Counted from the first letter of the stretch, positions 1-11,780 are shown. The stretch is 64,000 nt of DNA from Bidens hawaiensis (GCA_021521415.1 JAIQDT010000190.1:496001-560000); one strand, 5' to 3'. Program-made: numbers and translations. Notes: generated by a model not told the origin, from the sequence alone.

Positions 1-549
1 AAGCAATTTTAAAATTCAGGGCTCAAATGTGACGGATCAACAAGCAATTATACAATTAAACTTTTAACATTTAAACTAATAAAAAAAATAAATTATGAAA
101 CTGAAATCACCTGATATCAACGTGACTGGAAGAGGACCAGTAGGCTCGCGAACTCTCATAAACACTCATGTACTCTCGTCTCATCCAATTACCAAACTGA
201 CAATCGAACCTGCAAAGTCTCAAGACATGTAGAAGCAAGCTTCTCACAAGTGTAAGACATAGATCTTTTAAGAGTTATGAAAATGATTTTTCTGTTAACT
301 TTATTAAAACAATTACCGGACCCATTTAAGTCGTTTCATAATAAATTTAGTTAAACAAGTTAAAACGTTAAAAGACCTAACTCACTTTCGTAGGAATCAC
401 GATTGCATTTAGCATATGCAACAAGCTCTATAAACCTCCCGGTAGCTCGGGAGGACGAGTGGTGTTACGTGAGGGTTTATAGTGAACTACACCCACAAAG
501 TTCAGTTACAACAAAATATACAAATAATACAAACACAACAGCAATCAAA

Positions 550-587
<38 letters not shown>

Positions 588-836
588 GCCCAACCGGTTA
601 CCCATACAGTATTCCCAATAATATAATATTAATATAATACAGACCAAGGGAATAAAAACAAAATAAAGTGAAAAAGGTAACCAAAAGCTACTGTGCATGT
701 GGAGTATCATCAGCCTCATCATGCGGGTCCACGGGCTGCTCCTCTGTGTGTCAGAATGCCCCTCTGCAAGGCGATAGCTGCTGCTGACCCCTCCGACAGT
801 GGTACCTGTGGGCCCTCTCGGACCGGGATGAGCGTC
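1..836. other. Unassigned AT-rich sequence
   Basis: No gene is supported here. A short inverted repeat at 435-454 (arms CCTCCCG and CGGGAGG around a 6-base centre) could form a hairpin, and a dinucleotide run follows at 552-583. The stretch 700-835 is more GC-rich and may be the edge of the LTR remnant that begins at 837. Reading frames here have no recognisable protein content. Confidence 0.5.
552..583. repeat. (AT)n microsatellite
   Basis: About 16 uninterrupted AT dinucleotides. It produces the spurious Tyr-Ile reading frames on both strands. Confidence 0.95.
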
Positions 837-1170
837 TTGTTGATAAAAACAGATTTAGGGTTGTTTATGATGAAAAATATCATATAAACCTAATTTTCCC
901 GTCTGCACCCCCGCGATGGGGTCTTCACTGGTCCATCACGATAGTCAACATCAGTTGTAAATCCCATCGCGATACGCGATGGGTCCTCAAGCAAGTCCAT
1001 CGCGTATCGCGATGGGCCTTGTCACCAGCAAACTTTATTGTTTTTCTCGTTTCGCGTGCTGGACATCCCTGGTCTTCATTCCGTGCCACAACAGGTCCAA
1101 ATTGAGTACTTTAATGCATGTGACCTGAAATCCAATAATACACGTATGAAGTATCGAAGTTCCTAAAATA
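837..1170 (-). repeat. Partial LTR (U3) copy, homologous to 11458-11780
   Basis: This stretch closely matches 11458-11780, the upstream part of the minus-strand gypsy LTR at 10718-11780. Both contain the near-palindromes TCGCGATACGCGA (here at 963-983 and 997-1016) followed on the minus strand by a TATA-like TTTATATGATA (about 876-887). The match stops abruptly at both ends, so this is a fragment. It may be the remnant of the 3' LTR of the element whose body lies at 5544-10714, but no polypurine tract adjoins it, so that assignment is uncertain. Confidence 0.7.
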
Positions 1171-1628
1171 TTCGGCAAATCAAATGTCACTATGGGTGGT
1201 CCAGGGGTGAAGTATGCAACGGGATATCTGTCAAAAACCCCCCAAACTCCGCGCAATCTGCGTAATATACAGCCCCAAGGATAACTGGGCCGTCGCTCCC
1301 TGTAAACTCCAACCTCTGCCAAATTAAAAGATCTTTTAATTTCATTGCAAATAGCATGCTTCAAATCAAGTAAAAGATTCAAGTTAAGAATTGAAGATTA
1401 TTTGATTATTACAATGAGTTTATTTCTTTTTGTGATAACCTTGTTACTTGAAGTTGATGTTTGAAGTTCAAAGCCTCGTTCATATGCCCATACAACTTTA
1501 TCCAAAAGTGATATAAGAGTGATGATTCGAAATGAACAACGAGAGAAGCTTAACGTGAGGGGGAGAATTTCAACGAAAAGACAACAAGTTATGAGGTGAT
1601 CATGGAAGAAATTCGATGGCATCGGTCT
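1171..1628 (+). other. Probable 3' untranslated end of a copia element
   Basis: The sequence leads into a polypurine tract and LTR at 1629-1640, so its right part is probably the 3' untranslated end of a plus-strand copia element. A minus-strand frame at about 1170-1330 reads openly but matches no family I recognise. No gene is called. Confidence 0.4.
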
Positions 1629-1639
1629 AAGGGGGAGAT
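1629..1639 (+). other. Polypurine tract
   Basis: AAGGGGGAGAT directly precedes the TGTTGG start of the LTR at 1640, the usual copia plus-strand priming site. It implies that the LTR at 1640 was the 3' LTR of an element lying to its left. Confidence 0.75.
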
Positions 1640-2174
1640 TGTTGGAACTTATATTTTAGACCGACGAATCGAATTAATATGTGGGTGAAAATTTAATTAT
1701 TTGGTCTCAACCAAGGGTGGATGGCTTGAAGACCAAGTTATGCTAGACTAGTATAAATAGATGTTTTTTATTTATTTGTCTAGTATGAGTGACTGTATTG
1801 TGTATGTGTGAGAATTAGGGTTTTATCCTTTTGAGAGAGTCTCCGCTTCCAGGATGAGCTCTCCTGGTGGCGGCTGATATTTCTTAATCGATTGTATGTA
1901 AGAATGTATGTATGAGTGTTTCATCTTTGTGTGAATCATTCGGCTAATATTTCATACTACCATTTCTATCTTTTGTGTTTTGATTACAATTGTTCATCCT
2001 ACTTTATTATTGATTGTTAATCAAATCAGGCTCTCTCCCAATACACCTCATCCGTCCAAACATCTTTCAAGAGTGAATACGAGTGAGATTCGATCCTAAC
2101 CCTAGACCCGAGCTCCACACCGTTGATTATTAACGACTATTTTCACGCTTCCGCACCAAGGCTCGGCTCTATCA
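1640..2174 (+). mobile_element. Ty1/copia LTR, plus orientation
   Basis: A 535-bp repeat from TGTTGG to ATCA with a TATA box (AGTATAAATAG near 1750). It is about 95% identical by eye to the reverse complement of 5008-5543. It has a polypurine tract before it and a primer site after it, so it behaves as both a 3' and a 5' LTR, as at the junction of tandem elements or a circularised copy. The 5 bases outside it (GAGAT) do not match those outside the other LTR (GACCA). Confidence 0.85.
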
Positions 2175-2176
2175 AT

Positions 2177-2188
2177 TGGTATCAGAGC
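2177..2188 (+). other. Primer binding site (initiator tRNA-Met)
   Basis: TGGTATCAGAGC is complementary to the 3' end of initiator methionine tRNA, the usual primer of copia and Tekay elements. It lies 2 bases after the LTR end. Only about 35 bases of leader follow before sequence of the opposite strand begins. Confidence 0.85.
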
Positions 2189-2226
2189 GGGGTTACCGAA
2201 TCGTTCAGACTAACCGCTGAACAGAT

Positions 2227-4703
2227 TCATTTCACTCTTTTCTTGTTGTTCTGCTTTATCCTTTCCAATACTTCTTGGCTTGGAGGCCTTACAGCATTGT
2301 AATTTTCCTTCTTTCTTTCACATATGTCCAATGACACATGTTCTCTTTTCATTCTTTCATTTTGTTTCTTCATTCTTGATGTGACTGGTGGATACTTTGG
2401 AAGTTTGTCAATGGATTCTGGCTTCTTGAATCTTCTTCCTTTTTCAGCAGCTTTGAGTTCCTCTTCAGTAATTTGATCACTCAAATCACTCAAGTCATCT
2501 TGATTCAAATCAATTGACTCAAGGTCATCTTCAGAGACTTGTACTCCAATTGACTTTTCTTCATTCAACTCTTTCTTCACAACAAACTCTCCTTCTTCAC
2601 TCACCTCAACATTCTTGTATAAATTCACAAGTTCTTCTTTGTCTTGAAAGACATCTTTGAATTGTTGTAGATATGCATTTCTTTTCTCTTTATCCACTTT
2701 TGGCATAAAGTTGTTGTTGAAAGGTGGTGGTACTGCTTTGTATTTGTCTTCTTCCTTAACTTGGTTTAGTATTCCACAAATGTTTCCAGTGGAGACCAAG
2801 TTCTTCAAGAACTCATTTTCAGCTTGCAGTTTTGTGTTTAGCACCTTCTCTTCTATAATCATTTTCTTTAACCCATCAATTTTAGTGGTGAATATTTTCT
2901 GAGCTCTGTAACTGTTTACACAGTCTTCTTCCAAACTTTTTATTCTTTCCTCACTCACTATTTCACTTGCCTCATATGCATTGATGATACTTTGTTTCTT
3001 AAAACACTCGCTTTCCAGCTTGTCTACTTTCATTTTTAGTTCATTGATAAATTCATTTAAATCAATAGTAGGAGCAGAATGTACCTGAGATGATGATCCA
3101 GCTTCTTTCTCAATTATGCCCATGAATGCCACATTTGCCCTCTTGATATCATCTGCAATATCTTCCTCATGATTGCTCCAATCAAAGTTACCTTCATGCT
3201 GTGTTGTCACAGCAACATTTCCTTGATTTCTTGGTTGATTTTGGTTGACTGGAACAGTGTTGTTTGGAACATTTTGAACTGCTTGAAGGTTTTGATTGTT
3301 GTTCATTTGAAAATCTTGATTCTGTTGCATAATTTGATTAAGATTATTCATTTGAGGCTGAAAGTTGTTGAAGTTGGAATTGAAATTATTGTTGGGATTG
3401 AAGTTGTTGTTGACGTTTTGGTTGTTATTGAAGTTTTGGTTGTTGTTTCTTTGCTGATTCTGCTGGTATTGCTGCTGACCTCTTGCCTGTTGATTCTGGA
3501 ATTGATTCATCTGATAGTTCCTTGGCAGGTTACATTCTCTTGCAAAATGTCCTAGCTGTTAGCAATTGTAGCAGATTGCCTTTAACTTGTCAAATCCAAT
3601 CCTTTCATTTGGACCAGAAACCAGAGATCTACCATTTCTATTATACAATATCTTACTTCTCAAAGCTAACATGGCAGCTTGCCACTTCAAATCCATGTCC
3701 TCCAAATCATCAGCATCTATCTGCTCAAGATCATCTTGCACTACACTTGTGTGAATCAAATTGTTTGCAACAAATGCATTATATAATTCAGTGAACATTG
3801 AAAGCAAAGCCTGTGTATCACTACTTTGACCATGTCCACCACTAGTGTGAGGAACATTCTCACTTGCCATAGAGGCAGAATCAGTGTCATCAATTAGCTA
3901 CACATTGAATCTTTGTTGGTTTCCTTGATTGCTTGTGTTAACACCAACAAATGATTTTGGATTATCAGAATTGAGTTCAATAGGTTCTTCAATGATAGGA
4001 ATCTGCTGTTGATTCTTGGTAGTCAGATTACCCATAGGTGTAATCAATTCATTTGAAACATTGAAGCAGGGCCTTTCTTCCTTTATCATTTCATTATCTA
4101 TCATTTCTACCTCAGTAGCTTGAAGAAAACACACTACATCATCTACTTTTAGCTCATTGAAGTTGTGCTTTGTGAGGATGAACTTGCAGGCAGTATATCA
4201 TTCCTTTGGCATAGAGTTGAGCGGCTTGGTATTAAGATCAAAATCAGTCATGACATAGTCTGTGGTTCTGAGCTCATTCACAATTCCCAGAAACCTCTCC
4301 AGAATTGATTTCAACCTTTCTCCTTCTTTATATTTGAATCTTTCTTCTTGATGTTCTTGAGTTCAACATTTCCTTCAAACATCTCAAGTATTGCATCATA
4401 CATTGCCTTGGCATTGGGATGATGTGAAACCTTGGTGAGTATCTCCCAAGACAGACCTAGCTTCAACATAGCTAAAGCCTTGTCATCAACCTTTCGCATC
4501 ATTTCTCTCACAGCAACAGTTGCTGCTGGATTTGCACCTTCTTCAACTTCCCCTTGTGGACCATTCTTGATGGAGTTCCACATAGCAACATCATTGCAGC
4601 AAACGGTTGCTTCAAACATGACCTTCCATTTTGTGAAATTTTCCTGTCCATACAGTCTAGAAATCTTGTTAGTAGACACCTCCTGTTCCTCGTAACCAGA
4701 CAT
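2227..4703 (-). pseudogene. Copia gag polyprotein (UBN2/zinc-knuckle type), broken
   Basis: Gag packages element RNA. The N-terminal part (4703-4311) starts MSGYEEQEVS and shows the usual copia gag pattern of KISRLYGQENFTKWK and an ALAMLKLGLS-type segment. The frame then breaks; fragments continue at 4134-3898 and 3870-3559. The CCHC knuckle is split by an in-frame TAA: CYNC, stop, QLGHFAREC. The frame continues from 3510 to 2227 as a 427-residue Asn/Gln-rich then coiled-coil, charged tail. No protease, integrase or RT follows: the sequence runs into the inverted LTR and leader at 1640-2226. A gag-only, non-autonomous or rearranged copy is likely. Confidence 0.8.
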
Positions 4704-4993
4704 TTTGTAAAATCAAAAGTAATTTCTTTGTAAAAGCAGAGTTTTGAAAATAATCAGATCTGAAATTCGATTGTTCAGATCTGAGGTGTCTGATTCGATA
4801 AGACCAAGATTTAAATATAAAGGTTAAAACTTTAAATAGAACAAGGAAGAGAAAACACCAAAAGATTGTAGTTCTGGAAGGAAAATGAAGAACAGAGCTG
4901 CTGACGTGACTTTTCAATATAACAGTGGTCTGCTTACGTCATTCTTCTTCAAATCTTTAATCAGCAACAATCTTTCTAAAATAGCAGTAATCA

Positions 4994-5005
4994 GCTCTGA
5001 TACCA
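4994..5005 (-). other. Primer binding site (initiator tRNA-Met)
   Basis: Reads TGGTATCAGAGC on the minus strand, 2 bases after the LTR end at 5008. The leader to the gag start (4704-4993) is about 290 bases and differs from the leader after the plus-strand LTR. Confidence 0.85.
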
Positions 5006-5007
5006 CT

Positions 5008-5543
5008 TGATGTAGCCGAGCCCCGGCGCGGAAGCGTGAAAATAGTCGTTAATAATCAACGGTGTGGAGCTCGGGTCTAGGGTTAGGATCAAATCTCACT
5101 CGTATTAACTCTTGAAAGATGTTTGGACGGATGAGGTGTATTGGGAGAGAGCCTGATTTGATTAACAATCAATAATAAAGTAGGATGAACAATTGTAATC
5201 AAAACAAAAAAGATAGAAATGGTGGTATGAAATATTAGCCGAATGATTCACACAAAGATGAAACACTCATACATACATTCATACATACAATCGATTAAGA
5301 AATATCAGCCGCCACCAAGAGAGCTCATCCTAGAGGCAGAGACTCTCTCAAATGGATAAAACCCTAATTCTCACACATACACAATACAGTCACTCATACT
5401 AGACAAATGAATAAAAAAACATCTATTTATACTAGTCTAGCATGAATTGGTCTTCAAGCCATCCACCCTTGGTTGAGAACAAATAATATATTTTTCACCC
5501 ACATATTAATTCGATGTGTCGGTCTAAAATATAAGTTCCAACA
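5008..5543 (-). mobile_element. Ty1/copia LTR, minus orientation
   Basis: A 536-bp LTR in the opposite orientation to 1640-2174, followed on its own strand by a primer site and gag, so it is the 5' LTR of the gag at 4703-2227. Its outer end abuts the integrase reading frame of the gypsy element at 5551, which is cut here. Confidence 0.85.
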
Positions 5544-5550
5544 GACCACC

Positions 5551-5750
5551 TCACGCAGACAAATGTGCGTGTTCCCACACCGATCTGACATCCTCCTCGG
5601 GTATGCACCGTCTGTTCATCTGATCTGCACCAATTTTGAACAAATCTGGATCATCCCAAATGTACTGTTTAGCTTGGTACATCAATTGTTTCTTCTTTCT
5701 CATTGGCCAATGCTCCGGTAAGTCACCTGCAACTTTAAAATAAACCATAT
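5551..5750 (-). pseudogene. Integrase N-terminal zinc-binding segment, truncated
   Basis: Integrase joins element cDNA to chromosomal DNA. The frame contains YIWDDPDLFKIGADQMNRRC and an AHLSA segment, the usual region just before the HHCC domain histidines in Athila-type pol. It stops at the copia LTR at 5543. The catalytic core is absent. Confidence 0.75.
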
Positions 5751-5769
5751 GAGCAAACCAGGGATTTTG

Positions 5770-6408
5770 TTAAACTGCCAGAATGTGCTCATCCTGAAAG
5801 GACTTGTTAATGGGCCCATCTGTGTACCCATTTTTCACTATAATTTGGGACAAGTGATCTGCAACAACATTCCCACTTCCTTTCTTGTCCCGAATCTCTA
5901 GATCAAATTCCTGCAGTAGCCAAACCCATCTGATGAGCCTCGGTTTTTCATCCTTCTTATCCATGAGGTACCTAACTAGAGAGTGGTCAGAATAAATGAT
6001 TACTTTACTTCCCCAAATATATGACCTGAATTTATCTAGAGCATACACTACTGCCAGTAACTCTTTCTCGGTTGTTGTGTACTTCAATTGTGCATCCGAG
6101 AGAGTTTTACTCACATAGTATATGGCAACGGGTTTCTTGTCAACCCGTTGACCCAAAACAGCCCCGACCGCATAATCACTTGCATCACACATTATTTCAA
6201 AAGGTAAATTCCAATCGGGTGATTGCAAGATAGGGGCTTCAACTAATTTCAATTTCAAAATGTCAAAGGCCTTAGCACATTCATCATTAAAGTCAAACGG
6301 GGCATACTTAAGCAATAAATTACATAAGGGTTTGGTAATATCGCTAAAACCCTTAATAAACCATCTATAAACCCGGCATGCCCAAAAACGATCTAATGCC
6401 TCTGACAT
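5770..6408 (-). pseudogene. RNase H domain of gypsy pol
   Basis: RNase H removes the RNA strand of RNA/DNA hybrids. Visible blocks are [15 protein letters not shown] (RT-RNase H linker), [19 protein letters not shown] (first catalytic Asp), [20 protein letters not shown] (catalytic Glu), [12 protein letters not shown] and [11 protein letters not shown] 212-codon stretch is open. It is preceded by RT in another frame. Confidence 0.85.
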
Positions 6409-7721
6409 TCATGGGATGAGGTAGAGTAGAAATAACTTGAACCTTAGCCCGGCCTACCTCGATCCCACAACTCATGGCCCTATACAATTCCCTCTTGGGC
6501 CATAAAATGGCTCTTTTCCCAACTATGAACCAAGTTCATTTCAACACATTATTTCAAAACTCTTTCGAGTTGATTTAAAAATGACTCAAAATATGTGCCA
6601 AAAATCGAAAAATCATCCATAAAGATTTCTAAAGAAACCCCACCATATCTGAAAAGATACTCATCATGCATCTTTGAAAGGTGGCGGGGGCGTTACATAG
6701 CCCGAATGGCATTTGCATAAACATTAATGTGCCATACGGGCACGTAAACGTGATCTTCTCCTGAGCATCAGGATGAATAGCTATTCGGTTATATCTGGAA
6801 TAACCATCTAAAAAGCAATAAAATTTTTGACCATATAGCTTTTCAACAAATTTGATCGATAAACGGAAGCGGAAAGTGATCTTTCGATGTTTCCGCGTTC
6901 AGTTTTCGATAATCAATACAAAGGCGCCACCCGGTTACCGGACGGGTGGCGACCTCGTTACCTGAGTCTTCCTTGACGACTTGGATGCCCGCCTTTTTCG
7001 GTATTGTCTGTGTCGGGTTCACCCATGTGCTGTCTAAGATAGAAAAAATAGTCCCAGCATCCAACCATTTCAGCACTTCCTTCTTCACCACTTCCCTCAA
7101 ATTCGGGTTCAACCTCCACTGAGCATCGTGTGCGGGTTTGACAGTCGGATCTGTTAAAATCTTGTGCATCATAATTGAGGGACTGATTCCCTTCAAATCC
7201 GCTATCGTCCACCCAATTGCCTCTTTGTTTGCAACCAGTACCGCCATCGAAGCATTTTCCTGTTCAACAGATAAGTTAGAAGCGATAATAACAGGCAATG
7301 TATTATTCTTACCAAGAAAAGTATATTTTAAATGCTTTGGGAGCTCTTTCAGATCGACTTTCCGTTCTTTCAGCATTGACTGTTTCAACCCGGTATCAAT
7401 CTTCTCGGGAAGTGCTTCCACCTGTACTGACCATGATGGGCGGTCTCCTCGCACAGCTGCGATTTTCTCCTCATATTCCAGCCACTTGTCTGTTTGCACC
7501 TGTAACCTGTCAAACAAAAAACACGTCTCCGCTGTGCCATCCGTGCAGACGACAGAGTCGTATAGCGGGATGCACTCGTCAATGACATCGGCCATGAAGC
7601 ACTCGTCATCAACCGGAGAATTATCTCCATGTGTGAAAACATTAATTCTCAGCTTACTGTTACCGAATGCCATGTCAACAGTACCATTTCTACAATTAAT
7701 GTTGGCATTTACGGTAGCCAA
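6409..7721 (-). pseudogene. Reverse transcriptase of gypsy pol, frameshifted
   Basis: The N-terminal half (7721-6843) is open and shows the Athila-type pre-RT segment IADLKGISPSIMMHKILTD, RRLNPN-like and KKEVLKWLDAGTI blocks, then TGWRLCIDYRKLN and [10 protein letters not shown]. Beyond 6843 the RT palm continues in other frames to the RNase H segment, so at least one frameshift is present. Confidence 0.85.
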
Positions 7722-8440
7722 AAATGTCTACCGAGGATAACCATAGGCTGTTTGGTTCTTTCACCCGAAACATAATCGAGAACCAAAAAGTCAACTGGAA
7801 AATAAAAGTCTTCCACCTTGGCGATAACGTCAGTCAATATTCCTCGGGGAAGTTTCGGTGTCTGGTCAGCCAAGACAACCGTGGTGGCAGCTGCACGAAG
7901 TGGACCAAAGTTATACTGATCGTATAAGCTTCCCGGGAGAATACTGATGCTAGCTCCAAGATCTAGAAGCGCCCGAGTCATTTTAAAATCACCCACTTGA
8001 ATGGGTATAATGGGCGTTCCCGGATCTTGTAGCTTTGGTGAAAGAGCACCCGAAAGAATTGCACTCACGTTATCGGTAAAATCAATTTGTTTAGGAATCT
8101 TATGAATCATTTTCTGTGTGCACAACTCTTTCAAATACTTAGCATAGGAGAGAATTTGTTTTATGGCATCTAAAAAAGGAATGTTAATTTTTACTTGCTT
8201 AAACATTTCCCACATTTCTTCTTGTTGCGGGCCTCGTTTTGATGCCATCTTTGCCTTCGATGGCGCCAACGAAGCATCGGGATAGGGAACGGTTTTCACC
8301 TTCTCCTTTTCCTTAGTGTTGTTGGTGTCATCCTTCGGAACCGATTTGTTAATTCTAATTTCACATTTATTATATTTAGTTAATTTTACCGGTTCCGGCT
8401 CGTCATCACTGATGAGATTTTCATCAATCTCTTCCCCCAC
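7709..8440 (-). pseudogene. Aspartic protease region of gypsy pol
   Basis: The protease cleaves the gag-pol polyprotein. The active-site motif reads ALLDLGASISILP, with the catalytic Asp of D-L/T/S-G-A retained, followed by TPKLPRGILTDVIAKV and a VILGRHF segment that is usual for plant gypsy proteases. It overlaps the next frame at 7721-7709, indicating a shift. The upstream part is Lys/Glu-rich linker. Confidence 0.8.
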
Positions 8441-8589
8441 CCCTCAACCGGTGGTGGTGGAATCCCAACTTTATTTTCATACTTTTTACCACTACGTAAA
8501 ATACTTACCTGGTTAACGTGCTTTTTCAAACTCGAGCTGTAGTGGTTCAGGTTCACCGTGGTGTCACTCGGGAGTTGGCTCGCATTCTT

Positions 8590-10549
8590 CTATAATTTTT
8601 CCATGTCTGTAGCGAGCTGACCGATCTGCTTCATCATTGCCTCTGATGACTTATCCCGTAACTCAAACTGTTGCTTCATTTCGGTTTTATGATCAGTCAT
8701 GACTTTCAACAACGCATCCAACATTGAGTGCACCGACTCATCCGAATTCCCCGAAGACCCTTTCTGATGATCCTGATTACCCGAAGAATTTCCACCCCGG
8801 TTACCGTCTCTGTTATATCCCCGATTCTGGTTAAATGAACCCTGCTGATAACCGCTATGGCGGTAATTACCCTGCGATCTGTTCTGGCTCGATCCCTGAA
8901 AGTTCGGGTTCAACTGAGAAGACGCGTTCCCATATCGAAAGTTCCGGCCTTTGGAATCCCTGTAAGCATAGTTAACCTCCTCAGTATCATCTTCCTCGTC
9001 ATCATAAAACCCGGGGCAATTTTATGTCTTATGCCCGAGTTCACCACAATCTTCATACAACGGGAATTTAACACCAACTTTCCCGACTTCTTTCTTCTTA
9101 CCCTTTTTCAACCCAGCCAGTTCACGTTCTAACTCAGCAATTCTTTCAGATTCACTCTTGACTGACTTAACTGACCTGGAGGAAGTACCACATCTTCATC
9201 TCTCAGCTGCTGCTTCTGCCTTGGAATTCTCACACATAAACTCTAAAAAATCACAATCATCTTCCTCAGGCTGATTCAACAACTGACTATTACATGAGGC
9301 CTTAAGATGCTTTCGGTCCTCGTATGTCAAATCATCAACAAAGAATTTTACCAGTTCCCACAATTCGATTTGGTGATGTGGGCATTTCTGATCATATCTT
9401 TATACCTGGTAAAAGCTTCATGGGATAATTCGCCCGATAACTGTGAAAAGTTGCAAATTTCCGAACGGGCCTCGCTAGTCTTCGACTATGAATAAAACTC
9501 GTTTAGATATACCTGCTGCATCTCGGCCCAATTTCTAATACTATGCATCGGCAACAAATTAAACTTGAGTTTTGCTTTGTCTTTTAAGGAAAACTGGAAT
9601 AATCGTAATCGGACTTCATCCTGATCAAATGTACCATCACTAATAAACCCGCAAATAGCCAAAAAATCGGTCAAGTGAGAATACGGGTCTTCTGAAGCCA
9701 TCCCGTGGAAATGAGGAACAATGTTAATGTATGATGGTCGGGACCTAAAATTTTGCTGTCCCAACAGTCGTTCATGTGGGACCAACGGGGATGCTCCATC
9801 CAAGATAGCCGGTCTGAACCGACTATTAACACCTTGAACCGGGGCCATATAATTCCTCCTAAGCGCCCCGATGTTCGCCAAACAGCCATGGTTAACCTGA
9901 ATATTCCGAACTCTTTCGATCCGTTCTGCCTGATTCACCCTGTCTCGACCCCTTCCGCTTCTGTTAACTGCTTCAACCCATTTTCGATTAACTATCTCTT
10001 CTACCTCTCCATCCCAATTATCATCACCCACACCTTCCGGCTCAATAACCTCGTTCTCGGGCTTAACTGCCCGATTTCTCCTAACCCACCGATCTACCTC
10101 GTTCTCAACCTCAAAACCCTCGTTCCCATCATTATTATCCCCCCCTCGTCTTCATCTTTAGTCGGAATAATCGGTTGAGCATCATCGATATTTATCCGAA
10201 CTCTGCGGTTGGGGTTATTATTTGAAGCTGATGGTCTGGCTTGGTCAAAGTTTAAGTTCAGGTTTCGATTTCGATGTCGGATTCTGGAAGCACGAGCTGA
10301 ATTATTTTGGCCGTTTTGGTTATTTTGTTCGTTTTGGTTATTGAAATTTGGTTGTGGAGGTATGTCATCTGGGTGAAACGCGTTATTTTATGGGAGTGGG
10401 TCTTGGTTTTGGTTCTGGTTTTCGTTTTGGTTCTGATTCTGATCTTCCATCTCTGAATTTCTGTTTTGAACTCGGTTATGCCGAGCTAACCTCTCGATTT
10501 CAGGCTCAAAAATTAACGGTGCCTGTCGGCCCAAGTGGCGGGTCCGCAT
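8590..10549 (-). pseudogene. Gag of Athila-like gypsy element, frameshifted
   Basis: A plausible start is the ATG at 10549 (MRTRHLGRQAPL), followed by a long Gln/Asn-rich segment with stops. The conserved gag block is at 10031-9486: YINIVPHFHGMASEDP, HLTDFLAICGF, LRLFQFSLKDKAK. The continuation (FSQLSGELSHEAFTRYK) lies in other frames to about 9130. A zinc knuckle near 9050 reads YEDCGELGHKT-stop-NC, with the first Cys replaced by Tyr and an in-frame stop. A Gly/Arg/Asn-rich tail and a coiled-coil end follow at 8913-8590. Confidence 0.8.
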
Positions 10550-10696
10550 AAACCTGTTATCTGCACAACTAAAACAACCCGCGTAAAATAGAAATATGAA
10601 ATTTAAACTAAAAACTAAAAAAAATTAAATTAAAATTAAAATTAACTAAAATAAACACAAAAACTCAAATAAACGAAAGACACTAAGCGCATTAAC

Positions 10697-10714
10697 TCAC
10701 CGGCAACGGCACCA
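10697..10714 (-). other. Primer binding site (tRNA-Asp type)
   Basis: On the minus strand it reads TGGTGCCGTTGCCGGTGA, close to the tRNA-Asp complement TGGCGCCGTTGCCGGGGA used by Athila elements. It sits 3 bases from the LTR end at 10718. Confidence 0.75.
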
Positions 10715-10717
10715 TTT

Positions 10718-11780
10718 TGATGACCGTCATTTGAATCAATCAAAAACCTAATTAAACTACCGAGATAGGATAAGTAAGGTATCGTTTCCACCAGGAGTAT
10801 GTGGTCAATGTGATTCGTGTACAGATTTAATATTATGAGGTAACTGGTTTTTAGTGATGATCACACAAGCAATTAAAGTGAATTTAGAAAATTAAGCAAC
10901 AAGCAAGTAAACGAGTTTCAAGCAATTAACAAAGCAAATCATACCCGGGAATTCAAGTAAGCAACCTACAATTATCTCATGTAACCTAACAGATTAATTA
11001 TTAACGATTAACTACAGACTGATCAATCAGACAAAACCTTAGACATCAACAATCACTTTACACACGACACTGGTTATCAAACAGTCCTTTCCAGTGAGAT
11101 CGGTTAAGGGCAATCGTATGTTTTATCGTATTCAATCTAACCAAACAGTCATATGATTAATTATCTAGCAACTGGTAACAAATCGTTCAGACTAACGTAA
11201 ACCTAAACCGATTGAACATGCAGAAATACCAAACATCAATAATCATATATCAATCATCAATAATCATACAAGAATGTTCTTAATCACATGAGAAAAACTG
11301 GAAAGATTACAAGCTATACATCCCGGGTGCGATTCTAGGAGATTAGCCGAGCCTTGACATCGTTAAATCTTCAATATGGACGATATGGATCATGTGTAAG
11401 GTCTTGGCATGAGCCTGATGGTTAAATCTCCTTCTTGGACTGCCGGAATCGTCTCGTGTTGATAAAAACGGAGTTAGGGTTCTTTATGATGAAAAATATC
11501 ATATAAACCTAATTTTCCCGTCTGCACCCCCATCGCGATAAGCGATGGGGTCTTCACTAGTCCATCGCGTATCCCGATGGACCAGAAAGTCAACATCAGT
11601 TTTAAATCCCATCGCGATACGCGATGGGTCTTATCACCAACAAACTTTATTGTTTTGTCTCGTTTCGCGTGCTGGACATCCCGGGTCTTCATTCCGTGCC
11701 ACAACAAGTCCAAATTGAGTACTTTAATGCCTATGACCTGAAATCCAATAATACACATATGAAGTATCGAAGTTCCTAAA
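10718..11780 (-). mobile_element. 5' LTR of the minus-strand gypsy element
   Basis: The inner edge (10718, TGATGA on plus) is set by the primer site. The outer edge is approximate: homology with 837-1170 ends at 11780 and copia sequence begins at once, but no clean CA terminus is visible. On the minus strand it contains repeated near-palindromes, then a TATA-like box, then R/U5 that includes GTATCGTTTCCACCAGGA-type sequence as in other Athila LTRs. Confidence 0.7.
11497..11628 (-). promoter_or_regulatory. LTR promoter: TATA-like box with upstream palindromic words
   Basis: Three copies of the word CATCGCGATACGCGATG or its reverse form lie at 11608-11628, 11562-11580 and 11527-11550 (two with mismatches). 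On the minus strand a TATA-like TTTATATGATA follows at about 11507-11497. The words are far richer in CG than their surroundings. Confidence 0.6.

Larger units (their letters stand above)
5544..11780 (-). mobile_element. Ty3/gypsy Athila-like element, minus strand, truncated
   Basis: Order on the minus strand: LTR (11780-10718), primer site (10714-10697), gag (10549-8590), protease (8440-7709), RT, RNase H, and the start of integrase at 5551. The pol style and the tRNA-Asp-like primer site place it near Athila/Tat. The copia locus at 1640-5543 interrupts integrase, and no continuation of integrase is visible left of it, so the 3' part is lost. All coding parts carry stops or frameshifts. Confidence 0.85.

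Noticed and set aside
403..722. Tyr/Ile-repeat proteins on both strands
   Set aside because: They are translations of the AT microsatellite.
1035..1382. 115-codon minus-strand frame with RRPSYPWGC
   Set aside because: Half of it is the LTR U3 fragment; the other half matches nothing I recognise.
3169..3555. Val/Leu-rich plus-strand reading frame
   Set aside because: It is the antisense of the Asn/Gln-rich copia gag segment.
837..11780. The repeats at 837-1170 and 11458-11780 as a confirmed LTR pair of one element
   Set aside because: The left copy is partial, has no adjoining polypurine tract, and the body between them is rearranged by the copia locus. Kept only as a possible relation.
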